DNA of 64,000 nt, from assembly GCF_029946515.1 (NCBI RefSeq), contig NZ_JARZHH010000037.1, positions 1-64,000 of the forward strand, read 5' to 3'. A program made the translations under genes and the position numbers. Shown one piece after another: positions 9,259 to 17,931 of the stretch. Below the pieces are notes generated by a model, which saw nothing but the letters and a program-made list of their open reading frames with translations, made no database searches and was not told the origin of the DNA. Source of the DNA: Polyangium sp. 6x1. GTDB taxonomy: Bacteria; Myxococcota_A; Polyangia; Polyangiales; Polyangiaceae. The stretch's first letter is position 1. Each line of letters begins with the position of its first letter.

Positions 9259-10599
9259 TCACCAGATCTTCGTGGCGTCGGTCATGTTGATGTAAACGAC
9301 CGGGCCCTCGCCCTTCGAGGCGAGGAACTGGTCGACGTACGTGAAGAACGTGTCGAGGCGCTCGAACTCGTACGGGGAGTAATATTGCGTGGTCGCAGGG
9401 TGGAAGCCCGTCGAGACCTGCGTGGGCGCGGCGAGGGCGTCGCCGTCGCGGTAGTTCGCGTCGAAGATGTTCTGCATTTCCTCGACGGCCCAGTAATCGA
9501 CCATGCAGCCGTTGTCCGGGACCTCGAGCAGGCCGAGCGCGGCGCCGCTGCCCCCCGGGACGATGCTGTCCTCGGTCGGGCGATACGGCTGGCTCGTGTC
9601 GCCGATCGGCGCCCATTGCGTTTCGTTGAAGTCGTAGATGTCGTAGCCGATCCACTCGTCCATGAGCTTCCAGTTGTTCGCGGAGGAGTCGACGAGGAAG
9701 CCCGTGTCGACGAGGGCCTGCGCGACGTGCGTCTCCAGGGTCCAGGCGCCGGCGCGGAAGGACGTGGGCTTGCCGAAGCCGACCTGCTCCCAGATCTCGT
9801 TCGCCTTGCCGAACAGGGTTTTCCATTCCTCGCGCGTGTAGGCCCCGAGGCGCACGGTGTAGCCGGTGGGATCGCCGGCCGGGTCGGCGACCGAGGGCTC
9901 GGTTTTGCACGTCACCCCCGCCGCCTCGACGAAGTTGCAATACGGATGGATGTGGAGGCCGATCTCGTCGCCGTGGTCGAACGCCATGCTCTTGGCCCAG
10001 TTCACGATGTCATCGCGGCGATTCTGGGGGACGGCGGGATCCGTGAACGTGTACGGGCCAAGGAGGTGCGTGATCTTGAGCTCGGGATGCGCTTTGTGGA
10101 GCTCGGTGTGGTGGTCGAGGACGCGATCGTCGACGTCCGAGAAATCCCAGTCCGTCGAGATGATCATGTAGAGCGCGTGGCCTTTGATGAACTCGCCCTG
10201 AAAGAATGCATCCTTCGAGCCGCGCACCGAAAACATGATGCGATGGGTGCCGATCGAGAGTTCTTCCGTCGGGATCTCGCCGTGCGACTGGACGGCGTCG
10301 GCATTGAAGACGAGCGAAACGGGCTCCTCGGCGCCGTCGATCCAGACGTCGATGTCGACGACGTCCTTGGGCGCCGAGACGCGAACCTCGAAGGCCTTCG
10401 TGGGAGAGGTGAAGCCGTCGCCCCCGGCGAGGACGTAGCGCGGGACGCCGGTCACGGTGAACGCAGGGTCGTTCTCCGTCGGCGGGTTCGGCCGGACGGG
10501 GGCGATGGTCGGAGGCTCTTGCCCATCCGGTCCGCAAGCCGGCGCCGCGACGAGGGAGAGTGCCGTGAGGAGAAGGTAGGAGGAAATTCGTAAGCGCAT
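9259..10599 (-). CDS. Polysaccharide deacetylase (NodB)-like lipoprotein
   Basis: This 446-aa protein has a lipoprotein signal with Cys22 (APAC) and a beta-rich region (about 45-130). From residue 145 it reads like a NodB-fold carbohydrate esterase: STDWDF at 148-153, HIHPY at 216-220 and SFRAGAW near 285. In that family Asp and two His residues bind the metal used to deacetylate polysaccharides. The first aspartate motif is changed from the usual TFDD, so substrate and activity are uncertain. I chose ATG 10599, which gives a clean signal peptide; ATG 10614 is an alternative. No operon partner is evident. Confidence 0.75.
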   Translation of the reverse strand: MRLRISSYLLLTALSLVAAPACGPDGQEPPTIAPVRPNPPTENDPAFTVTGVPRYVLAGGDGFTSPTKAFEVRVSAPKDVVDIDVWIDGAEEPVSLVFNADAVQSHGEIPTEELSIGTHRIMFSVRGSKDAFFQGEFIKGHALYMIISTDWDFSDVDDRVLDHHTELHKAHPELKITHLLGPYTFTDPAVPQNRRDDIVNWAKSMAFDHGDEIGLHIHPYCNFVEAAGVTCKTEPSVADPAGDPTGYTVRLGAYTREEWKTLFGKANEIWEQVGFGKPTSFRAGAWTLETHVAQALVDTGFLVDSSANNWKLMDEWIGYDIYDFNETQWAPIGDTSQPYRPTEDSIVPGGSGAALGLLEVPDNGCMVDYWAVEEMQNIFDANYRDGDALAAPTQVSTGFHPATTQYYSPYEFERLDTFFTYVDQFLASKGEGPVVYINMTDATKIW

Positions 10600-10656
10600 G
10601 ATCCCTTGTATCATGCGCCGGACGCGCCCCGAAAGGCGCGCCTCGTGGAGAGGCGC

Positions 10657-12276
10657 TCAGTCCGCCGAGGGCAATTTGAGCGCGCCCGCGCCGAGCTCGA
10701 CGAAGCGGGTCTTCGGGAACGCCTTCGCGCACGTCTCGAGCTGCCAGTCGCCCTTGAAAAGGACGACGGGCTGGCCGTGCACGTCGAGCGCACCATACCC
10801 GTAGAGCTGCGATTCGAGCTCCGCGAGCGGCACGGGCTCGCCCTCGACCCAGCGCGCGATGTTCCACGAGAGTCGCTCGATCCGGACGTCCGCGCCGTAT
10901 TCGTTGAGGAGGCGGTGCTTGACGACGTCGAACTGGAGCTCGCCGACGGCGCCGAGGATGGACTCGCCCTCGCGGCCCTCCGGCGGCCGGAAGAGCTGCA
11001 CGCTGCCCTCCTGCGCGAGCTGCTCGAGGCCCTTCTTGAGCTGCTTGCGTTTCATCGGATCGACCATCACCACGCGGCCGAAATGCTCGGGCGGGAACTG
11101 CGGGAGCGGCGCATATTTGACGTTCGCGCCGTCCGTGAGGGTGTCGCCGATGAGGAAGATGCCCGGATCGAAGACGCCGATGATGTCGCCCGCGAAGCCG
11201 TCGTCGACGACGGTGCGCTCCTGCGCGAGGAATTGCACGGGGTTCGTGAGGCGAATGTCGCGATCGAGCCTTACGTGGCGGACCTTCATGCCGCGCTCGT
11301 ACCGGCCGGAGCAGACGCGGACGAACGCAATGCGGTCGCGGTGGGCGCGATCCATGTTCGCCTGGATCTTGAAGACGAACGCGGTGAATCGCTCGTCGTC
11401 GGGGGCGATCGCGCCCTTGTCGCTCGCGCGGGAGGCGGGCTGCGGCATCATCTCGACGAAGGAGTCGAGGAGCTGCGGGAGGCCGAAATTCGTCAATGCG
11501 CTGCCGAAGAACATCGGCGTGACCTCGCCGCGCGCGAGCTTGCCCGTGTCGAGGGCGTCGCCGGCCGCGTCGAGCAGCTCGACGTCCTCGCGGAGCTGCT
11601 TGACGCCTTCCTCTTCGACGGCCTCTTCGAGGTCGGGTGCATAAAGATCGTGGGCCTGCATGGGCGCCATCTCGGCGCCGTGGGCGACCTGCTGAAAGAG
11701 AAACACCTGCCGGAGGATCCGGTGGTAGACGCCCTTGAATTGCCCGCGGACCGTGATCGGCCACGTGATCGGGTAGACGCCGATGCCGAGGACCTCTTCG
11801 ACTTCGCCGATGAGCTCGAACGGATCACGGCCGGGCCGGTCCATCTTGTTGACGAAACTGAAGATGGGCATCGAGCGGAGCTTGCAGACGCGGAAGAGCT
11901 TCTTCGTCTGCGCCTCGACGCCCTTGGCCGAGTCGAGGAGCATGATGGCCGCGTCGGTGGCCATGAGCGCGCGGTAGGTGTCCTCGCTGAAGTCGGCGTG
12001 GCCGGGGGTGTCGACGAGCGAGAGCAAGCGGCCCTTGTAAGGGAACTGGAGGACGCTCGACTGGATGGAGATGCCGCGCTCGCGCTCCATCTCCAGGTAG
12101 TCGCTGACGGCGTGCGCGCGCGCGCGCTTGGCCTTGACCGCGCCCGCGAGCTGGATGGCCCCGCCGTAGAGCAGGAGCTTCTCGGTGAGCGTGGTCTTGC
12201 CCGCGTCGGGGTGGGAGATGATGGCGAAGGTCTTGCGGCGAGCGATCTCGCGCTGGAGGAGTTGAGGATCGGACAC
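10657..12276 (-). CDS. prfC: Peptide chain release factor 3
   Basis: This 539-aa protein is RF3, the GTPase that removes RF1 or RF2 from the ribosome after peptide release. The GTPase motifs are intact: SHPDAGKTT at 21-29, DTPGH at 89-93 and NKMD at 143-146. Switch I contains RGISIQSSV, as in RF3 rather than EF-G. The C-terminal region (about 390-539) carries the RF3-type domain. Length is normal for the family. Its start is 86 bp after the stop of the next gene on the same strand, so it may be the last gene of a minus-strand unit. Confidence 0.97.
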   Translation of the reverse strand: MSDPQLLQREIARRKTFAIISHPDAGKTTLTEKLLLYGGAIQLAGAVKAKRARAHAVSDYLEMERERGISIQSSVLQFPYKGRLLSLVDTPGHADFSEDTYRALMATDAAIMLLDSAKGVEAQTKKLFRVCKLRSMPIFSFVNKMDRPGRDPFELIGEVEEVLGIGVYPITWPITVRGQFKGVYHRILRQVFLFQQVAHGAEMAPMQAHDLYAPDLEEAVEEEGVKQLREDVELLDAAGDALDTGKLARGEVTPMFFGSALTNFGLPQLLDSFVEMMPQPASRASDKGAIAPDDERFTAFVFKIQANMDRAHRDRIAFVRVCSGRYERGMKVRHVRLDRDIRLTNPVQFLAQERTVVDDGFAGDIIGVFDPGIFLIGDTLTDGANVKYAPLPQFPPEHFGRVVMVDPMKRKQLKKGLEQLAQEGSVQLFRPPEGREGESILGAVGELQFDVVKHRLLNEYGADVRIERLSWNIARWVEGEPVPLAELESQLYGYGALDVHGQPVVLFKGDWQLETCAKAFPKTRFVELGAGALKLPSAD

Positions 12277-12362
12277 GGCGGCGCGCGCACCTTAGCACCG
12301 GTTCCGCCCCGGGCTACGCTCGCGATCGCCTCGCGGACGAGGCCGAGGGGCCGCTCGGCCCG

Positions 12363-12803
12363 TCAGGCCTTCGCGACGCCCACGAGCTTCGGGCGCATGC
12401 CCGCGAGCCACGCGCGCGCCTCGGCCTCGTCGTGGCCGTGGAAGAAGAATCGATCGCGGGCGCCAAGCGCGGCGGTCGCGCGCATGAGCATTTCGACCGA
12501 CATGCGCAATGCGAAACCTCCCCCATAAAGGGCGAGGGCGCGCGGCGGGAGGCGAATGCGGTGCGACGAAAGCGCGACCTTGCGCGCGCCCGCGGTCCAG
12601 GTCGTGACGCGCGAGACCGAGGCGAGCGTGAGGATGTACGGGCGCCCCACGCCCCAGACTTCGAGCGCCTCGGCGAGGGACTGGAGCTCCTCGCCGAGCT
12701 CGCCGCACAGCTCGACGTGAACCGTGTCCGTCGCCTCGAAGGCAAGCCTGTGCGCGCCGAAACGTAGCTCCGTGCCCACCGATGGATCCCCCGCCAAAGT
12801 CAC
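12363..12803 (-). CDS. Hypothetical 146-aa protein, STAS/SpoIIAA-like in outline
   Basis: I do not recognise this small soluble protein. It has no signal peptide or membrane segment. The alternating beta/alpha pattern (VHVELCGEL, LTLASVSRV, RFFFHGHDEAEARAWL) resembles STAS-like proteins that are frequent in myxobacteria, but the match is only by eye. Translation begins with GTG at 12803, which overlaps the stop of the upstream MYXO-CTERM gene in GTGA, so the two are probably coupled. Confidence 0.7.
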   Translation of the reverse strand: MTLAGDPSVGTELRFGAHRLAFEATDTVHVELCGELGEELQSLAEALEVWGVGRPYILTLASVSRVTTWTAGARKVALSSHRIRLPPRALALYGGGFALRMSVEMLMRATAALGARDRFFFHGHDEAEARAWLAGMRPKLVGVAKA

Positions 12804-15601
12804 GCGGACGGGAGCTTACGCTCGAACCGGCGTCGCCGCAGGAGAAAAAGCGCGGCGAGCGAGAGGAGGGCCGGCGAGGCGCTCGATGCGGGCTCCGTCA
12901 TCCGGCACCCACAACCGTCTTCGATGAGGAGCGGTCCCGTCGGACGATCCCCGCCGCCCGACGATGCGCCGCCGCCCATTCCCCCGAGGCCACCCCCGCC
13001 GCCCGCGCCGCCATTTCCAGCCGCGCCGCCCATGCCGCCGAATCCGCCGTTTCCGCTGTTTCCTCCCGCGCCGCCGCTCCCGCCGCCGGCTCCACCTGCG
13101 CCGCCGCTCCCGCCTGCGCCGCCTGCGCCGCCGTCTCCGCCGCTGCCGCCTGCGCCGCCGCTGCCGCCGCCGCTTCCGCCTGCGCCTGCGCCTCCGCCTC
13201 CGCTTCCGCTTCCGCTTCCGCCTCCGCCTCCGGCGCCACCTGCCCCGCCTCCGTCGTCGGACACGACGCGCGCGCGGACACGCATTCGCTCCGTCGCATC
13301 GTCAAACGCCCCGTACGCGACGAGCGCCTTTCCAACCGGCCCCGCGCAGGCGATCGACGGCGTCTCGTCCGCCGGCTGCGCGCTGATCACGAAAGGCGTC
13401 GCGTCCACGGGCGTCCCGTCGGTATGCAGCCGGAGGCCCGCGATGTCGCTCGACTCGGCCGACGCAATCGAATACGTGACGATGTGCCGCACGCCGTCGA
13501 AGGCCACGGAAGGAGCGCGCTCGGCGCTGGGGGTCGCGGCGAGCACGAGGCTCGCCGGATCGAGGACGACGCCCGCGGCCGTCACCCGCGCCGCGTGAAT
13601 GTCGGGGGCCGTGGGCGCGCGCTCGTCGGACCACGCCACGAGGAAATCCGTGCCGTCGAAGGTGACCGCGGGGTTCGTCTGCGCGTTCGGCGCGACGGAG
13701 ACGGCGATGCCCGCAGGGTCGAGGACCGCGCCGCTCGGGTCGATGCGGAAGGCATAGATGTCGCCTTTCGTATCGGTGCGTTGATCGGAGGCCACGGCGA
13801 GGTAAAGCGAGCCATTCGAGACGAGGTCCGAGAGATACTGGGAGCCCGGCGCGCTCGTGATCGAAAACCCCTGCGGATCCTGCACGGCGCCGAACGGCGA
13901 GACCCGGGCGCCATAGATGTCCCACGCCGTGGAACCATTGCGATCGTCGATCCAGGCGACGAGCCACGCGCTGCCCGTGGAGGCGACGGAGGGCGACTCC
14001 TGGGACGGGCCGCCCGTGGCGACGGGAAAACCCCCGGGATCGAGGACGGCGCCGGCAGGGGTCACGCGCGCCGCATAGACGTCGGACTGGTTTTGCGTCG
14101 TGCGACGGTCGGTCCAGACGACGAGGTAGTTTTTCCCGTCGAACGCAACGCGCGGGTCCGCGACGGGGCCCTGGCCGGTCGCGACGAGGATCGCCGAGGC
14201 ATCGAGGACGTCGCCCGCAGGGCTCACGCGGACGCCGGCCACGACGCTGCCCCCCTTGCGAGAGTCCGCCCAGACGACGAACCAGTTCGTCCCGTCAAAC
14301 GCGGCGTCGCCGACGCGCTCCTCGTTCGGCGCCGTGGAGAGGAGCGCCGGGGGCGTGTCGACGGCCGTGCCGCCCTGGGGGATGCGCGCGCCGAAGATGT
14401 CGCGGCTCTCCGCGTCGGCGTCCCAGGCGGCGAGGGTATGGGTCGCGCCGGGGGCGAGCGCGACGGAGAGGTCGTCGGCGCCGCCCTTCACCACGACGAA
14501 CCCGGCCGGATCGAGGACCGTGCCCTGGGAATCGATGCGCGTGCCATACAGATCGTACACGCCGCCGCCATTACGCAGGTCTTCCCAGACGGCGACGAAA
14601 TTCACGCCGTCCCACGCGACCTGCGGGTATCGCTGGGAGCCCGAGGCGGCCGAGACGAGCAGGCCCGCGGCGTCGAGGACCACGCCGTCCGGAGCGAGGC
14701 GCGCGCCGTAAATGTCGTACGAGCTGCCGCTGCGGTAATCACGCCAGACGAGGAGCGAGCTTGTGCCATTGCTGGCGACGGCCGGGTACATCTGGCTGCC
14801 CGTGGCCGCGGAGACGGCGATGCCCGCCGGATCGAGGACGACGCCCGCCGGAGTCACGCGCGCTGCATAGACGTCCTGGTTCGAGCCGCTGCGATAGTCC
14901 TGCCACGCGACGACGAAGCTCGTGCCGTCCCAGGCGACCGAGGGGCGGGCCTGCTCGTTCGTGGCGGCGCCGATGGCAAGGCCGAGCGGGTCGAGCAGGA
15001 CGCCGTTCGAGAGGATGCGCGCGCCGAAGATGTCGTTCGACGTGCCATTCCGAAAATCCTCCCAGGCGACGAGGACGCGGCCATTGCCCGCGGCGATGGC
15101 CGGGGCGCGCTGCGCATTCGCGGCGCCGCCGAGGACGAACGACGCGTCGAGCGGAATGCCCGTGGGGCCGAAGCGGCGCGCGCGAATGTCCCAGCTCGTG
15201 GCGTCGCCGGGGACGCCGCTCTCCCAGGCGACGACCCACCCGGCGCCGTCCCAGGCGGCGGCGGGCGCGAGGTTGTATCCGACGGACGGCTCGACCTCGA
15301 AACCCTGCGGATCGAGCGGCGCGCCGGAGGGGCCCACGAGGACGCCTCGCAGACCCGAGGAAAAACCGTCCGCCGCGTGCTCTTCCCACACGACGAGCCA
15401 GTTCGTTCCGTCATAGGCGACCGCGGGGGTCGCCTGTTTTCCCTTGGAAGGACCATAGGCCGGCGCGTCGAGCGGGACCCCGGGCGAGACGACGCGGGCC
15501 GAGCGCGGGCCGACGTCGGGGAGGCGCGCGCCCGCGCCGAACAAGGCGAGGAGGAGGGCGCCGATGCCGCAGGATAAGGGGAGGAAGCGCTGCCGTGCCA
15601 T
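12800..15601 (-). CDS. Secreted beta-propeller repeat protein with MYXO-CTERM sorting signal
   Basis: This 933-aa protein starts with a signal peptide (about 1-25). Residues 45-770 hold about a dozen imperfect repeats of 50-55 residues with the consensus 'PAVAYDGTNWLVVWED.R....DIYGARV...G.VLDPAG', as in propeller-like surface proteins. A long Gly/Ser/Ala linker (about 775-885) follows. The last 38 residues hold GCGCR with Cys897 and Cys899, a hydrophobic helix and RRRR, a clear MYXO-CTERM signal. In myxobacteria this tail is recognised by a myxosortase, and the protein ends up on the outer surface. The ligand or function is unknown. Confidence 0.85.
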   Translation of the reverse strand: MARQRFLPLSCGIGALLLALFGAGARLPDVGPRSARVVSPGVPLDAPAYGPSKGKQATPAVAYDGTNWLVVWEEHAADGFSSGLRGVLVGPSGAPLDPQGFEVEPSVGYNLAPAAAWDGAGWVVAWESGVPGDATSWDIRARRFGPTGIPLDASFVLGGAANAQRAPAIAAGNGRVLVAWEDFRNGTSNDIFGARILSNGVLLDPLGLAIGAATNEQARPSVAWDGTSFVVAWQDYRSGSNQDVYAARVTPAGVVLDPAGIAVSAATGSQMYPAVASNGTSSLLVWRDYRSGSSYDIYGARLAPDGVVLDAAGLLVSAASGSQRYPQVAWDGVNFVAVWEDLRNGGGVYDLYGTRIDSQGTVLDPAGFVVVKGGADDLSVALAPGATHTLAAWDADAESRDIFGARIPQGGTAVDTPPALLSTAPNEERVGDAAFDGTNWFVVWADSRKGGSVVAGVRVSPAGDVLDASAILVATGQGPVADPRVAFDGKNYLVVWTDRRTTQNQSDVYAARVTPAGAVLDPGGFPVATGGPSQESPSVASTGSAWLVAWIDDRNGSTAWDIYGARVSPFGAVQDPQGFSITSAPGSQYLSDLVSNGSLYLAVASDQRTDTKGDIYAFRIDPSGAVLDPAGIAVSVAPNAQTNPAVTFDGTDFLVAWSDERAPTAPDIHAARVTAAGVVLDPASLVLAATPSAERAPSVAFDGVRHIVTYSIASAESSDIAGLRLHTDGTPVDATPFVISAQPADETPSIACAGPVGKALVAYGAFDDATERMRVRARVVSDDGGGAGGAGGGGGSGSGSGGGGAGAGGSGGGSGGAGGSGGDGGAGGAGGSGGAGGAGGGSGGAGGNSGNGGFGGMGGAAGNGGAGGGGGLGGMGGGASSGGGDRPTGPLLIEDGCGCRMTEPASSASPALLSLAALFLLRRRRFERKLPSA
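12951..13254 (-). repeat. Gly-rich coding microsatellite in the MYXO-CTERM protein linker
   Basis: About 300 bp are low-complexity GGC/GGA-type codons encoding a flexible Gly/Ala/Ser linker between the propeller repeats and the sorting tail. On the plus strand it reads as CCGCCG runs and creates a spurious long ORF. Confidence 0.7.
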
Positions 15602-15619
15602 GCCGGCAGGATACGATCG

Positions 15620-16339
15620 TCAGCGAGGTCGTTCGAGCGAGAAGGTGACCGTGACGCCGACGGGATCCGAGCTCGGGGCGCCGACCGCCTTGTTCTTGAG
15701 GAGCAGGCGGATGCAGGAAGCCGCCTCCTCCGTGACGCCCTTCTTGGTCTCGATCTCGACGCCCTCGGCGCGTCCGCGCGCGCGGACGAGGAAGCTCACC
15801 TTGAGCGAGCCCTTCGCCGCTTCGAGGCCACCATTGTCGGCAATGCACTTGGCAATGCCTTCGAGGTTCGAGTTGATGAATTTCTCGGCGCGCGGCACCT
15901 CGCCGCCCTCGAATTTCGGCGCGGCGACCGTGACGAGGGGCGGAGGGCCGGGCTTCGGTTTTTCCGCGGGCTTCTCGGGCGGAGGCGGAGGCGGTGGCGG
16001 CGGCGGCGGAGGCGGCGGCGGCGGCGGAGGCGGCGGGCCGGCGTCCGGCGAGGGCGGCTCGGGTTGCGGGGGCGGCGGGAGCCAGCCGGCGTCGCGCTCG
16101 TCGGGGCGCAAGCAACGCACGAATCCGTGATGCGGGTCTTCGAGGGCGCCGTGGGGGCATTTCGACGGATCGCCGGACTCCTCCGCCTTGCGGGCGAGCG
16201 CGTCCGCCTCCGTGTCGGTGGAGGCGTGGCTCCGTCCCACCGGTTCGCCTTCCGGCATGGCCGCGCCACATGCGCCCGCCGAGGCGAGGCCGAGGAGGGC
16301 CGCCGTGGCCGCGCGGAACCAGTTCGAATGCGGACTCAT
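15620..16339 (-). CDS. Lipoprotein with poly-proline spacer and AgmX/TonB-like C-terminal domain
   Basis: This 239-aa protein has a signal peptide with a lipobox-like ASAGAC and a short region with two cysteines (CPHGAL, FVRCLRP). A run of about 20 prolines and a KPAEKPKPGPPP stretch follow. The C-terminal domain (about 145-239) resembles the TonB/AgmX-like fold seen in myxobacterial gliding proteins, with paired cysteines in IAKCIAD and AASCIRL. A rigid poly-Pro arm could span the periplasm; that is inference. ATG 16339 places the signal peptide at the N-terminus. It ends 19 bp before the start of the MYXO-CTERM gene, so the two probably share an operon. Confidence 0.75.
   Translation of the reverse strand: MSPHSNWFRAATAALLGLASAGACGAAMPEGEPVGRSHASTDTEADALARKAEESGDPSKCPHGALEDPHHGFVRCLRPDERDAGWLPPPPQPEPPSPDAGPPPPPPPPPPPPPPPPPPPPEKPAEKPKPGPPPLVTVAAPKFEGGEVPRAEKFINSNLEGIAKCIADNGGLEAAKGSLKVSFLVRARGRAEGVEIETKKGVTEEAASCIRLLLKNKAVGAPSSDPVGVTVTFSLERPR
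15979..16037 (-). repeat. Poly-proline codon microsatellite
   Basis: About 60 bases of GGCGGA/GGCGGC triplets on the plus strand encode about 20 consecutive prolines on the minus strand. Such tracts can change in length, and the ribosome usually needs EF-P to read them. Confidence 0.8.
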
Positions 16340-16449
16340 CGGGGGGAACCTAGCGGCCGACGGGCGAGAGGCAAAGAAATCGGCGGCGGATTCTTGGCCC
16401 GGCGCGCGCGTAGACGCGGGGGGCGGGATCACCGTACGATGCGGTGGTC

Positions 16450-17904
16450 ATGCGCACCTTCGAGGTCTCGTCGGTCAAGCTCGCACACCGCCCGTTCGGT
16501 ACGAGCCCTGCGGCAGAGAAGCTTCGCGAGAAAGAGCGCGCGATCGCCTCGACGTGCAACGCGCCCGAGATCATCGAGCTCGACAACGAGCTGAGTGAGG
16601 GGATGCACCCGTTCCTGCAGGCGGTCGCGTTCGCGTACGCGGAGCACCGCCCGCTGACGCTCGCCCCGGACGATGTGTGGCTCTGCCTCGTGCAGGGGCT
16701 CGCGCTCCACGTGAACGACAACGCCGAGGCGCTGCGGGAGCGCTTCGTGCGGCACCAGGGGAAAAAGGACATCATCGTCGCGCTTGCGGAGGAGCCGGGG
16801 CAAGACGTCGAGGCGTGGCGCGGGGCCATCGACGCGCTCACGGCGGGCGTCGCCGAGGAGGTCGGGAAGAAGCGCGACCTCTTCGTGGCGGGGTTTTCCA
16901 CGACCGGACCGATCGAACGAACGGCGTTCCAGATCGCCCTGCTCGACACGCTCCAGCATTACTTCGAGTACAGCTTCTTCGTCATCTGCGGCATTCCGTC
17001 CATTACGCTGCTCGGCACGCCGGCCGATTGGCGGGATCTCCGGAAGCGCGCCGCGGTGCTCGGCGAATTCGGGTTGGCGGCGTGGACGGCCGTGGTCCTC
17101 GACATCCTCGACCAGTTCGTGGCGGCGTCGGAAGGAGACGTCGACGTGGAGTTCTGGCAATCCATTTACAAGGAGACCGTCCTCCGTCCATCCGGAGAGG
17201 AGGTGTGCGGCGGAGATACGCCCGTGGTCACGGGGTGGATCAACGTGCTTCTCTCGACGGCGTGCACGGCGCCACTCTCGACGTGGATGAAGCACGAATC
17301 GGGGAACGAGCACACGTCCTTCACGACGGGCCTTTCGGTCGCGCCTTTCGTGAAACGCGCCGAGGAGCAAACTGTCGCCATGGAGCTCGTCGGGGGTTTC
17401 GTGGGGATCGCTCAGGATCCGGCGACCCTCGCGCTCCGGCCCGCGATCGGCTGGTTCGTGCGGGAGAGGCGCGAGCAACCCGGCGTTACGTTCGATGAGG
17501 AAGACGGCGTCGCCCTGGCGCCCCCAGAACGAAGGAAACCCGTGGAGATCCAGGATCGGTCGTCGGAGCCGTTCGTGTTCGATCTCGACGTTGCCGACGC
17601 GGGATGGATCGTGCACCGTGAAAACGACGCGGAGGCAGACGCGGCGACCCATTTAGATCGCGGCATCCTCTACCTGGAACTAGGGATGCGCAGCGACGCC
17701 GTCGAAGAATTCGACCTGGCCGCCCGCGAACCGGCCTACGCCGGGACGGCGCTCTCGCGGAAAGGTCACGTGCTGATCATGGCGGGGGATCGACCGGGGG
17801 CCATCGAGGCGCTCGAGCGCGCGCTCGAACAGAGCCTCACGCCCGAGCAGAACCAATGGGTCCGCGAAAGGCTGGCCGAGCTGGGCGCGCCGCCCCAAGC
17901 ATGA
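16450..17904 (+). CDS. DUF4419 domain protein with C-terminal TPR-like repeats
   Basis: This 484-aa protein belongs, by its overall sequence, to the DUF4419 family (ELSEGMHPFLQAV, PDDVWLCLVQGLA, GWINVLL, ELVGGFVGI), whose function is not known and which is better represented in fungi. Residues about 395-480 read as two to three tetratricopeptide-like helix pairs (RGILYLELGMRSDAVEEF; GDRPGAIEALERALE), suggesting protein contacts. There is no signal peptide, so it is probably cytoplasmic. ATG 16450 is preferred over GTG 16444. It is divergent from the poly-Pro lipoprotein gene and convergent with the next gene. Confidence 0.8.
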   Translation: MRTFEVSSVKLAHRPFGTSPAAEKLREKERAIASTCNAPEIIELDNELSEGMHPFLQAVAFAYAEHRPLTLAPDDVWLCLVQGLALHVNDNAEALRERFVRHQGKKDIIVALAEEPGQDVEAWRGAIDALTAGVAEEVGKKRDLFVAGFSTTGPIERTAFQIALLDTLQHYFEYSFFVICGIPSITLLGTPADWRDLRKRAAVLGEFGLAAWTAVVLDILDQFVAASEGDVDVEFWQSIYKETVLRPSGEEVCGGDTPVVTGWINVLLSTACTAPLSTWMKHESGNEHTSFTTGLSVAPFVKRAEEQTVAMELVGGFVGIAQDPATLALRPAIGWFVRERREQPGVTFDEEDGVALAPPERRKPVEIQDRSSEPFVFDLDVADAGWIVHRENDAEADAATHLDRGILYLELGMRSDAVEEFDLAAREPAYAGTALSRKGHVLIMAGDRPGAIEALERALEQSLTPEQNQWVRERLAELGAPPQA

Positions 17905-17931
17905 GGCGGCGGCCCCAGGCGCTCCCCTTCC

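Noticed and set aside
12782-15577. A 931-codon open frame on the plus strand opposite the MYXO-CTERM gene
   Set aside because: It is the high-GC shadow of the repeat protein: its composition is Arg/Asp/Gly-rich with no domains, while the minus-strand frame has signal peptide, repeats and a sorting tail.
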